A stretch of 64,000 nt of DNA, from the NCBI GenBank assembly GCA_023150615.1, contig JAKLKO010000012.1, forward strand, positions 1 through 64,000. The letters are read 5' to 3'. Positions within the stretch are counted from its first letter, which is position 1. Every line of letters starts with the position of its first letter. Under the pieces are notes generated by a model, which searched no databases, had not been told where the DNA came from, and saw nothing but the letters and a program-made list of their open reading frames with translations. This document shows, piece by piece, positions 57,306 through 64,000 of this stretch. The position numbers and the translations under genes are program-made. This DNA comes from Phycisphaerae bacterium. GTDB lineage: Bacteria; Planctomycetota; Phycisphaerae; UBA1845; UTPLA1.

Positions 57306-58460
57306 TCACGCCGCGCGGAACGGATCCGCGTCGCGGCGGGACAGTTGCAGCGAAACGCCCGGCAGCAACTTCGACAGCCGCCGCGCAAAAGCCTCCAGAC
57401 CCGGCCGCTCGCTGGCCCAGTGCCCCAGTGCGATCGCGACGACGCCGGCGCGCTCGTACCGCCGCGCATCATGATGCCGGATCTCACCCGTGACGACCGC
57501 GTCGCCCGCGCGGCACGTTTCGCCGTCCATCTCGAACGGGAGCGATCCGGCGGAACCGACGCACACAAGCACGCGCTCGACCTGCGTCTTCGGCCCGCCG
57601 ACAATCAGCACGTTTGCGGCGCGCGTTGCGCGCTTCAGGCGCCGTGCCAGATCGCCGGCGCGTATGGCCCGCGGCAGGGCGCCGAGTCGCCCCTGACCAG
57701 TCTCCCGCGAGGGAATCGCCTCCAGCGGGAACAGATCGATCGCCGGCACTTCGTACGGATGCGCGGCGCGGATCGCCGTGACGATCGCAGACATGCGCGA
57801 GCGCGGCGCGACCGCCTCCAGCCGGATTTCGTCTACGCGCTCCAATCGGCCCCGGCGGCCTACCGCCGGATCGGTCGACTCGGTACCGAAAAACGTGCCC
57901 TGGCCCGGACTGCGGAAGCTGCAATGCGTGTAGTCGCCGATTCGGCCGGCGCCGTTCTCGAAGATTGCCCCGGCGACGCGATCGACCGCGTTCGCGGGCA
58001 CGAAGACGACCACCTTGCACTCCGGCTCGGCCAACGCCGGCGCAAACGTGAAAGGCCGCGTCCGCTTTGCGCCGCACATTGCGGCGATCGTGTCGTTCAT
58101 GCCGCCGTCGGCGGCGTCCAGCGCCGTGTGCGGCGAATAGACGGCGATCCGCCGGGACAGCACCTCAGCCGCGAGTCCCTCGGTTGAGTCGCGCCCGACG
58201 CGCAGCGACTTGATCGCACGGAAGATCGGCGGGTGATAACTGACGATCGCGCCGACCCGTCGCCCAACCGCCTCGTCGAGAGCATCGGGCGTCAAATCGA
58301 TCGTCAGCAGGGCGCTGCGGAGCCGCCAGCCCGGATCGCCCGCAAGCAGCCCGACGTTATCCCACTCGGCCGCGAGCCGCGTCGGGGCGATCGACTCGAT
58401 GGCCGTGACGAGGTCTCGGACGCACATCGCGCGCTTGGCCGCGGCCGGCTTCCTAGGCAT
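57306..58460 (-). CDS. Nif3-like dinuclear metal protein (GTP cyclohydrolase I type 2 family)
   Basis: The 384-residue product is of the long (YqfO) type: a Nif3 domain split by a PII-like insert (about 130-240, with Ala-His-Pro-Tyr-Glu-Val-Pro-Ala-Ile-Asp). Metal-binding motifs are Ser-Tyr-His-Pro-Pro-Ile-Phe (about 70) and Gly-Glu-Ile-Arg-His-His-Asp-Ala plus Leu-Gly-His-Trp near the C-terminus. The biochemical role of the family remains unclear. ATG 58460 overlaps the pabC stop by eight bases, indicating coupling. Confidence 0.9.
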   Translation of the reverse strand: MPRKPAAAKRAMCVRDLVTAIESIAPTRLAAEWDNVGLLAGDPGWRLRSALLTIDLTPDALDEAVGRRVGAIVSYHPPIFRAIKSLRVGRDSTEGLAAEVLSRRIAVYSPHTALDAADGGMNDTIAAMCGAKRTRPFTFAPALAEPECKVVVFVPANAVDRVAGAIFENGAGRIGDYTHCSFRSPGQGTFFGTESTDPAVGRRGRLERVDEIRLEAVAPRSRMSAIVTAIRAAHPYEVPAIDLFPLEAIPSRETGQGRLGALPRAIRAGDLARRLKRATRAANVLIVGGPKTQVERVLVCVGSAGSLPFEMDGETCRAGDAVVTGEIRHHDARRYERAGVVAIALGHWASERPGLEAFARRLSKLLPGVSLQLSRRDADPFRAA

Positions 58461-59325
58461 CGGGCGGACACTCCTTCCACACGACGTCTCGATAGCCTTC
58501 GTGCAGCCGCCGCGTGACGTCGCCGACCTTTTCGTCGCCGACGGCATGACGTTCGATGCGGCAGACCGGCATGACCTCCATGATGCTGTTGGTGAGGAAA
58601 ACCTGGTCGGCCTCGAGCAGGTGGTTGATCGTCAGCGGTTGTTCGAGCGCCGTGATTCGCAACGCGGCGCAGACCTCGAGCACGACGGCGCGTGCGATGC
58701 CGGGCAGCAGGGGCGTATCGACCGGCGGCGTCAGGACCGTCTCGTCTCGGACGACAAAGATGTTGCTGATCGACCCCTCCGCCAGGTGGTTGTCGGTGGT
58801 AAACCAGATCGCTTCTCCGCAGTGCTTGCGATGCGCCTCGCGCAGTGCGAGCAGGCGGCTGAAGTACGAGACCGTTTTGTGCCCGACGGTCGGATCGTCC
58901 TTGTGTTGCTTGAACGAACTGACGCAGACTGTCATGCCGCGCCGGTAGAACTCCGGCGGATACGACTCCGCCTGCTGCGCGGTGATCAGCACTGTCGGCG
59001 AGGGCGAGTCGCCCGCGGCGGCGCGAACGCTGCCCGGCGTGATCGTGATCCGCAGCCGCGCATCGCCCAGCCCGCTCGCGCGGAGCAACCGCCGAACGGC
59101 GTCGTCGATCTCGCCATCCTCTGACGGCATCGGCAACGCGAGCCGCTCGGCCGATCGGCGCATCCGCGCCAGATGCGCTGGCAGGCGAAACGGCTTGCCG
59201 TGATAAGTCCGCAACGTGGTGAAAAGCCCGGCGCCGTGCGAGATGCCCCCGTCAAACGCGCTCAGCCGCGCATCGTCCGCCGCCACGATCTCGCCGTTGA
59301 CATAGACGTGCTCGATGCGGCTCAC
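58453..59325 (-). CDS. pabC: Aminodeoxychorismate lyase / class IV aminotransferase
   Basis: This PLP enzyme probably releases pyruvate from 4-amino-4-deoxychorismate to make p-aminobenzoate for folate. The 290-residue product has class IV features: Phe-Asp-Gly-Gly-Ile-Ser-His-Gly-Ala-Gly-Leu-Phe-Thr-Thr near the N-terminus, PLP lysine in Gly-His-Lys-Thr-Val-Ser-Tyr, and Glu-Gly-Ser-Ile-Ser-Asn-Ile-Phe. Class IV members also include branched-chain and D-amino acid aminotransferases; the upstream pabB tips the call. It starts with GTG inside the pabB stop (GTGA). Confidence 0.82.
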   Translation of the reverse strand: MSRIEHVYVNGEIVAADDARLSAFDGGISHGAGLFTTLRTYHGKPFRLPAHLARMRRSAERLALPMPSEDGEIDDAVRRLLRASGLGDARLRITITPGSVRAAAGDSPSPTVLITAQQAESYPPEFYRRGMTVCVSSFKQHKDDPTVGHKTVSYFSRLLALREAHRKHCGEAIWFTTDNHLAEGSISNIFVVRDETVLTPPVDTPLLPGIARAVVLEVCAALRITALEQPLTINHLLEADQVFLTNSIMEVMPVCRIERHAVGDEKVGDVTRRLHEGYRDVVWKECPPDA

Positions 59326-60809
59326 GGGGCGCCGACCTCCTCCCGAGTTGCGTCCGCTTCGCGGTCGCAGAACGGCATCGTCTCGCCACCGTTCGCATCA
59401 TTCAGCACCGCGAGCATCGCCGCTGCCTTGGCCAGCGTTTCCTCGTACTCCCGCTGCGGATCGGAGTCCGCGACGATCCCCGCGCCGACCGAGGCGTGCA
59501 GTCCCGCCGGTCCACTGACCAGCGTGCGGATCGGCAGGTTCAGCATCGCCGATCCATCCAGTCCGATGTAGCCGAGCGCGCCGCAGTACGGGCCGCGCGG
59601 CGAGCGCTCCAACTCGTCGATGATCTGCATCGCGCGGACCTTCGGCGCACCGGTCACCGAGCCGCCCGGAAAGACCGCCCGGAGCAGATCGACAACGTCG
59701 CAACCATCGCGCAACTCGCCGCGGACCGCCGCGACGCGATGAAAGACCGTCGGCAATGCCTCAATCGAACCGGCGTCCTCGACGCGGACGGACCCGTATC
59801 GACAGACCCGCCCGAGATCGTTCCGCTCAAGATCGACGATCATCGCCAGCTCGGCCGCGTCCTTCGCGCTCGCCGACAGCTCGGCCCACGCCGCCGCATC
59901 AAGACGCGGATCGCCGCTCCGCGCCCGCGTGCCCTTGATCGGCCGCGTGCGAACCAGGCCCTCGCGCAGATCCAGCAGCAACTCGGGCGATGACGAGATG
60001 ACGTGCCGACCTTCGCCGCACGGCACAAACGCGGCGAAGCTCGCCGGATTCGCGCGGCACAACCGCTCATAGACGGCGACCGGATCCGACGCCGGCGCGG
60101 CGCTGAATCGTTGCGCGAGATTGACCTGGAAGATGTCTCCGGCCGCGATGTACTCCAGCGCGGCGCGGACGCGCGCCATGAATTCCGCGCGGCTGAAGTC
60201 GGATCGCCACTCGGGCGCGGCAGATCGAACGCGGCGCGACGGAACGCCGCTTCCTCGACTTTCCATTGCCGCCTTCGCGAACGCCACCAGCTCGTCGCAG
60301 CGAGCGGCAGGCGAACGCTCGACGCCTTTCACCTCCGCCGCGACGGCCCACCAGCGATCCGCCTCCGCGTCCCGGACGATCAGACCGTCGTACAGTCCCC
60401 ACGACGACAGCGGAAACCGGTCGAGCAGCCGGCTCGGACGGGCCCGCAGTTCCAGCACCCCGCCCGCCTCGTAGGCCAGAAATCCAACCCAACCGCCGAT
60501 AAAAGGTACGTCCGGACAAGGCTCGAACCGTCGGGCCGGCCGCACCAGCCCGGCCAGCGTCGAAAACGCGTCCTCGATGCGATCCGGCGGGTGCGGCAGG
60601 TTCTGGACGACCCTGACCGGCGTATGGCCGAAGAAACTAAAGCGATTGTCCGTCGACCCGTGACCGAGCGATTCCAGCGCGAATCCACCCGGCGCACGAA
60701 GGACCGCGCGACGAAGCCGGTCGCGATCGACCGGCAGTTCGATCGGCCGGGCCGCCGTCGAGATCGGACGCGAGTGATTCCGATGCCAGTCCAGCCACGC
60801 TCTCTGCAT
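59322..60809 (-). CDS. pabB: Aminodeoxychorismate synthase component I
   Basis: PabB aminates chorismate to 4-amino-4-deoxychorismate with ammonia from a glutaminase. The 495-residue product carries the chorismate-binding domain (about 220-480): Gly-Asp-Ile-Phe-Gln-Val-Asn-Leu-Ala-Gln-Arg, Pro-Ile-Lys-Gly-Thr-Arg, and Asp-Leu-Glu-Arg-Asn-Asp-Leu-Gly. The Lys in Pro-Ile-Lys-Gly-Thr distinguishes PabB from anthranilate synthase, which has Ala there. Start ATG 60809 is preferred over upstream in-frame codons. It heads the operon; the glutaminase partner PabA is not in the window. Confidence 0.9.
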   Translation of the reverse strand: MQRAWLDWHRNHSRPISTAARPIELPVDRDRLRRAVLRAPGGFALESLGHGSTDNRFSFFGHTPVRVVQNLPHPPDRIEDAFSTLAGLVRPARRFEPCPDVPFIGGWVGFLAYEAGGVLELRARPSRLLDRFPLSSWGLYDGLIVRDAEADRWWAVAAEVKGVERSPAARCDELVAFAKAAMESRGSGVPSRRVRSAAPEWRSDFSRAEFMARVRAALEYIAAGDIFQVNLAQRFSAAPASDPVAVYERLCRANPASFAAFVPCGEGRHVISSSPELLLDLREGLVRTRPIKGTRARSGDPRLDAAAWAELSASAKDAAELAMIVDLERNDLGRVCRYGSVRVEDAGSIEALPTVFHRVAAVRGELRDGCDVVDLLRAVFPGGSVTGAPKVRAMQIIDELERSPRGPYCGALGYIGLDGSAMLNLPIRTLVSGPAGLHASVGAGIVADSDPQREYEETLAKAAAMLAVLNDANGGETMPFCDREADATREEVGAP

Positions 60810-60862
60810 TTCGCCGGCCAGTATAGCGTGGCGGGGCGAGTTGGCGGTCCGGCGGCGGCCGC

Positions 60863-60890
60863 TTGTCACGTCGGCGTGATTTCCTATAAT
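60863..60890 (+). promoter_or_regulatory. Promoter of the anchored hypothetical and HTH-membrane operon
   Basis: TTGTCA (60863-60868), a 16-base spacer and a perfect TATAAT (60885-60890) lie about 95 bases before the first ATG. It overlaps no coding sequence and sits in the divergent gap after pabB. Confidence 0.6.
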
Positions 60891-60985
60891 CTACCGGGGT
60901 TGGAGCATGCCGGCGGCACCATCGACCCGCCTGCCGGTCGGTGGGGCGACCAGACGACGTTCCTGGGGACTTGCGAGGGCCCGCC

Positions 60986-61507
60986 ATGACGCACGAAGGC
61001 GCACGCGCCGAGACCGAACGGATCGTGTACGTAATGCCGCGACAAACGGCCAACTGGATCATCGCCACGGCGCTGAGCGTCATCGCCACCGTCCTCGTCG
61101 TGCGCGGTGGCGGACCGATCCCCGACAACGCGGCCTTCGCGCAGAACACCCTCGTCGGCTCGCGCGGGCTTCACGCCTTCACCGGACAGCTCGACAAGAA
61201 CACCTACGGCCTGTTCATGATGGACGTCGACGCGGGAACGGTCTGGGTCTACGAGTACGTGCCGCTCAAGCGCCGGCTGAAGCTCGTCGCCGCGCGATCG
61301 TTCGCGTACGACCGTTACCTCGAAAACTACAACGGCGACGAGGAAACGTCGCCGGCCATCATCGAACAACTGATCAAGCGTCAGCGCGAAGCCAAGGCCC
61401 GCGCCGCGGAGCTCGGCGCCGCCGACGATTCGGACGCGGCCACGGCCGCTCCGGGCGATGACGCCGGGAAAGAGCCGCCCGCGGGCGCGCGACCACCGCG
61501 ACCGTAG
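60986..61507 (+). CDS. Membrane-anchored hypothetical protein
   Basis: The 173-residue product has one N-terminal membrane helix (about 22-42). A soluble segment follows with Gly-Leu-Phe-Met-Met-Asp-Val-Asp-Ala-Gly-Thr-Val-Trp-Val-Tyr-Glu-Tyr (about 76-92), as if it formed a small beta-rich module. It ends in an acidic Ala/Asp/Pro-rich tail. I do not recognise the family. ATG 60986 follows GCGAGGGC. It is separated by 27 bases from the HTH-membrane gene and probably shares its promoter. Confidence 0.65.
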   Translation: MTHEGARAETERIVYVMPRQTANWIIATALSVIATVLVVRGGGPIPDNAAFAQNTLVGSRGLHAFTGQLDKNTYGLFMMDVDAGTVWVYEYVPLKRRLKLVAARSFAYDRYLENYNGDEETSPAIIEQLIKRQREAKARAAELGAADDSDAATAAPGDDAGKEPPAGARPPRP

Positions 61508-61534
61508 GCAGGGACGCATTGCGGAGTGCCGACC

Positions 61535-62734
61535 ATGGCCAAAGACTTCTACACCAAGGACGAAGCCGCGGACGTGCTGGGCATGGGCCCGGCCGACGTC
61601 GATCGACTGGTCTCCGAAGGCCGCCTGCGCGCCGAGGAGCAGGACGGCGAGACGGTCTTCCGCATCGAGGACGTCGAACGCATCGTCGCCAACGAAGGCA
61701 GTTCCATCGTCGACCTCGACCTCGACGCCGACAAGACGGGCGAGGCCGCTCCGGCCGATCTCTCGCTCTCCGATCCCACGTCCGACATCGACCTGCTCGG
61801 ACTGGATGGCTCCGGCATCGACCTCGACATCGGCCCGTCGCCGGTCGTCGAACTGACCGAGTCCGCACCGCCGGCGAAGAAGCCCGCGACGCCCGCGAAG
61901 GCCCCGCCAAAGCCCGCACCACCGGCCGCGAAGGGCGCCGCGCCAGTTGAAGAACCGTCCGACATCGCACTGGCCGATTCGAGCGGCATCGACCTCGCGG
62001 CGCTGGACGAGGCAGCCCGCGACACCGGACTGTCCGCGTCCGACGTCATCGCACTCGACGAGGCCATCGACGAACCGCGCAAGAGCAAGGGCGACACCGC
62101 CATCGGCAACCTCGGCATCCAGGTCTTCGACGACGCCGACCTCCAGATTGAATCCGATCCGATGGCCAAGACGCACATCACCGCGCCGGCCGATCAGGAG
62201 ATGGCGCTCGAGTCGATCGGCAGCGGTAGCGGCCTGCTCGACCTGACGCGCGAGAGTGACGATACGAGCCTCGGCGCCGAACTCCTCGACGTCATCTCAC
62301 CGTCCGAGGCATCGGAGACCGAGACGCAGGCCGAGACGATCGAGAGCGACACCGGAACGCTCGAGGCCGAGGCCGTCGAGACCGGGACCGAATCGTACTA
62401 CGACTCCAGTTCGGTGCAGACGGCCGAAGAGGTCGACGCCGAGCCGGCGATGGCCATGGCCGGAGCGGAGTCGCTGGTGGCTGATCCTTCCGCGCCGGCG
62501 TTCACGGGCGTGGCGTTCGTGGCGACGCTCACGTTGCTCGTGACGGCCCTGGCCGCCATCAGCCAGGTGCAGGGCATCTGGCCCGACCTGCTGAGCGTGG
62601 TCGACGCGGGGATGAACCTTTACATCTTCGCCGGGGGATTGCTTGGTTTGGTCGGCATCGCGTGGCTGATCGGCTGGATGGTCGGCCGCTCCGGTGCGAA
62701 AAAGACCGCGGCGATCAAGCGGGCCGAGACGTAA
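61535..62734 (+). CDS. N-terminal excisionase-like HTH protein with two C-terminal membrane helices
   Basis: The 399-residue product begins with an HTH of the excisionase/MerR type at about 4-50 (Tyr-Thr-Lys-Asp-Glu-Ala-Ala-Asp-Val-Leu-Gly-Met, Gly-Arg-Leu-Arg-Ala-Glu-Glu). About 270 residues of very acidic, Asp/Glu/Ser/Ala-rich low-complexity sequence follow, with repeated Gly-Ile-Asp-Leu and Leu-Asp-Leu clusters. Two hydrophobic helices lie near the C-terminus (about 323-345 and 360-385). The HTH would therefore be held at the membrane by a long flexible linker. Start ATG 61535 is preferred to GTG 61526 on ribosome-binding-site spacing. Function unknown; the HTH may bind DNA or protein. Confidence 0.78.
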   Translation: MAKDFYTKDEAADVLGMGPADVDRLVSEGRLRAEEQDGETVFRIEDVERIVANEGSSIVDLDLDADKTGEAAPADLSLSDPTSDIDLLGLDGSGIDLDIGPSPVVELTESAPPAKKPATPAKAPPKPAPPAAKGAAPVEEPSDIALADSSGIDLAALDEAARDTGLSASDVIALDEAIDEPRKSKGDTAIGNLGIQVFDDADLQIESDPMAKTHITAPADQEMALESIGSGSGLLDLTRESDDTSLGAELLDVISPSEASETETQAETIESDTGTLEAEAVETGTESYYDSSSVQTAEEVDAEPAMAMAGAESLVADPSAPAFTGVAFVATLTLLVTALAAISQVQGIWPDLLSVVDAGMNLYIFAGGLLGLVGIAWLIGWMVGRSGAKKTAAIKRAET

Positions 62735-62797
62735 GCCGGCGGCCGGACATCCACACGCCGGCGGTTCGCTCGAACGAACCCTCTCAATGTGTTTCGC

Positions 62798-63511
62798 TCA
62801 ATCCCGGCGACCACCGAGCAGGCCGGAGCGATAAAGGTAGTACACAAGCTGCATGACGGCCGTCAGCGTTGCCGCGACGTACGTGAGCGCCGCCGCGTTG
62901 AGCACGCGGGCGACCGGCTCCAGTTCCTGCTCGCTGACGATGCCGCAATCGACCAGCACGGCCCGGGCGCGACGGCTGGCATCGAATTCGACCGGCAGGT
63001 TGACGACCTGAAAAACGACCACGGTGGCGAAAAGCGCGATCCCGATGTAGAGCACGTACACGCCCAGCGCTCCGAACGCGTACATGCCGATGATCCCGAG
63101 CGTGATGAACAGCACCGACAGCCGGCTGCCGGTCGCCGCAAGCGGTACCAGACCCGTCCGCAGCTTCAGCGCGGCGTAGCCCTGCGCCTTCTGCAACGCG
63201 TGGCCGACTTCGTGCGCCGCAATGCCGACCGCCGCCAGCGAACGCCCGTGATAGACGCCCTGGCTGAGATGCACGACCTCGTTCGCCGGATCGTAATGGT
63301 CGCTCAGGACGCCTTCGGCCATGTCCACACCGACATGATCCAGCCCGTTCGCCGCGAGGATCCGCCGCGCGGCCTCCGCGCCGGTCAGGCCGCGGCGCGT
63401 CGTGTACCGGTCCGCCTCGGCGTAGGTGGACTTGACGCGGAACTGCGCCCAAAGCGCCAGGAGGATCGCCGGCGCGACGAACACGAAGTAGACGGGATCA
63501 AAGTAGAGCAT
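62798..63511 (-). CDS. YugP-type membrane zinc metallopeptidase
   Basis: The 237-residue product has an N-terminal membrane helix, a soluble segment and two to three C-terminal helices. The zinc motif His-Glu-Val-Gly-His (about 100-104) is followed by Ala-Leu-Gln-Lys-Ala, and a downstream Val-Glu-Phe-Asp-Ala-Ser stretch supplies the probable third ligand. The family (DUF2227-like/YugP, Pfam Zn_peptidase_2) is widespread; its substrates are unknown. The gene is convergent with the HTH-membrane gene. Confidence 0.88.
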   Translation of the reverse strand: MLYFDPVYFVFVAPAILLALWAQFRVKSTYAEADRYTTRRGLTGAEAARRILAANGLDHVGVDMAEGVLSDHYDPANEVVHLSQGVYHGRSLAAVGIAAHEVGHALQKAQGYAALKLRTGLVPLAATGSRLSVLFITLGIIGMYAFGALGVYVLYIGIALFATVVVFQVVNLPVEFDASRRARAVLVDCGIVSEQELEPVARVLNAAALTYVAATLTAVMQLVYYLYRSGLLGGRRD

Positions 63512-63645
63512 GATGCGATCAACTCCTCATAAACCAGGCCATTCATCATCGCGATGCGCCGCGCTCAGTCATGCCCCGAGCGGGCTTCGCGCGATCGCAC
63601 CGAGATCATAGTCTGCCGACCGCCCTCCCGCGGACGGCCGCCGGC

Positions 63646-64000
63646 TCAGAGCCGCAGGTAGTCCTGCTTCAGCTCCAGCACATGACCCGACGGATCGTTG
63701 ACGTACAACCGCGTCTCGGTGCGACTCAGTCCGTTCACGCGCTGCACCGCACGTCCGGCCCGACGAAAACGCACCTCGGCCTGCTCAAGATCATCGACCG
63801 CCAGTACGCACCGCCGATAGTGAGGGTGAACCTGCGGCGCATCGCACGCACACAGATCGAGCCGCAGTCTCGGGCGCCCGAACGAGAGCCGCTCCGGGTC
63901 GCGACCATCGTCGAGCCGCCGCATCCCGAGCAGGGTCCCGTAGAACTCGACCAGCTCGTTCGTCAGTCCTCGCCGGACGTCGATCGTCACGTGCTCGACG
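63646..64000 (-). CDS. VOC (glyoxalase/bleomycin resistance) superfamily protein, 5' end cut off
   Basis: About 118 residues are visible. The frame stays open to the window edge, reading Val-Glu-His-Val-Thr-Ile-Asp-Val, the usual first strand of VOC proteins, so the start lies beyond 64000 and the internal GTG at 63990 is not the real one. Other motifs are Glu-Phe-Tyr-Gly-Thr-Leu-Leu-Gly-Met and the C-terminal Val-Asn-Asp-Pro-Ser-Gly-His-Val-Leu-Glu-Leu. The metal-ligand His and Glu are present. Reaction unknown. Confidence 0.75.
   Translation of the reverse strand, partial: VEHVTIDVRRGLTNELVEFYGTLLGMRRLDDGRDPERLSFGRPRLRLDLCACDAPQVHPHYRRCVLAVDDLEQAEVRFRRAGRAVQRVNGLSRTETRLYVNDPSGHVLELKQDYLRL

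Noticed and set aside
1-64000. CRISPR array, tRNA or rRNA genes
   Set aside because: No regularly spaced direct repeats and no tRNA or rRNA signature were found on either strand by reading; a tRNAscan and Infernal run would settle it.

Overview
The window is GC-rich and gene-dense. It looks like chromosome of a planctomycete, most probably a Phycisphaerae-like lineage. This is an inference from two PEP-CTERM secreted proteins ending in the alanine/leucine/glycine helix plus Arg-rich tail common in that phylum, several planctomycete-style orphan secreted proteins and lipoproteins, an excisionase-type HTH fused to a receiver domain, and an RpoD-like but unusual sigma factor. I found no rRNA, tRNA, CRISPR array, intact transposon or prophage. 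Layout: 1-3.4 kb holds the tail of a DUF3226-like gene, a non-coding and highly structured GC-rich block, and two minus-strand PEP-CTERM genes that share a promoter motif. 3.4-11.8 kb is a respiratory complex I operon, nuoH-I-J-K-L-M-N, beginning abruptly at nuoH with no peripheral-arm genes. 11.8-13.7 kb carries two tandem paralogous lipoproteins. 14.1-16.6 kb has a phosphatidyltransferase, ribBA and an acetyltransferase. 16.5-19.8 kb has a very large secreted protein and a small secreted protein. 20.2-24.4 kb has a sigma-70 family factor and a B12-dependent ribonucleotide reductase behind a promoter with two candidate NrdR boxes. 24.5-26.1 kb has methylisocitrate lyase and two small unknowns. 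26.3-30.0 kb is a minus-strand signalling operon: HTH-receiver, HDOD/GAF histidine kinase, then receiver/coiled-coil. 30.2-33.5 kb is a minus-strand metabolic operon: aminotransferase, thioredoxin-like, ndk, cupin. 33.6-36.5 kb has a pseudo-receiver, an SPFH membrane protein paired with a ribbon-helix-helix regulator, and a soluble histidine kinase. 36.5-47.4 kb is a cell-surface block: glmM, two GT4 glycosyltransferases, an ABC-2 export permease, asparagine synthase, a PKD/IPT/cyclophilin lipoprotein and a TMTC-like glycosyltransferase with TPRs. 47.6-48.8 kb has a Lon-N domain protein and a small membrane protein. 48.8-56.0 kb is a catabolic island: mmsA, a TetR regulator with its operator, paaABCD, and a FadF-like membrane Fe-S oxidoreductase. 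56.1-60.8 kb is a minus-strand operon, pabB-pabC-nif3-parvulin. 60.9-64 kb has an anchored hypothetical, an HTH protein with two C-terminal membrane helices, a YugP-type protease and a truncated VOC protein. How the parts work together: the Nuo membrane arm, NrdJ, RibBA, PgsA, GlmM, Ndk and PabBC are housekeeping. PaaABCD, MmsA, PrpB and the FadF-like protein suggest oxidation of acyl-CoA, propionyl or branched-chain intermediates with electrons delivered to quinone. The points most worth pursuing are the SPFH/ribbon-helix-helix operon with a palindrome inside its promoter, the paaABCD set without paaE, the HTH-receiver/HDOD-kinase operon, the membrane-tethered HTH protein, the structured non-coding block near the left edge, and the NrdR-type double box at nrdJ.
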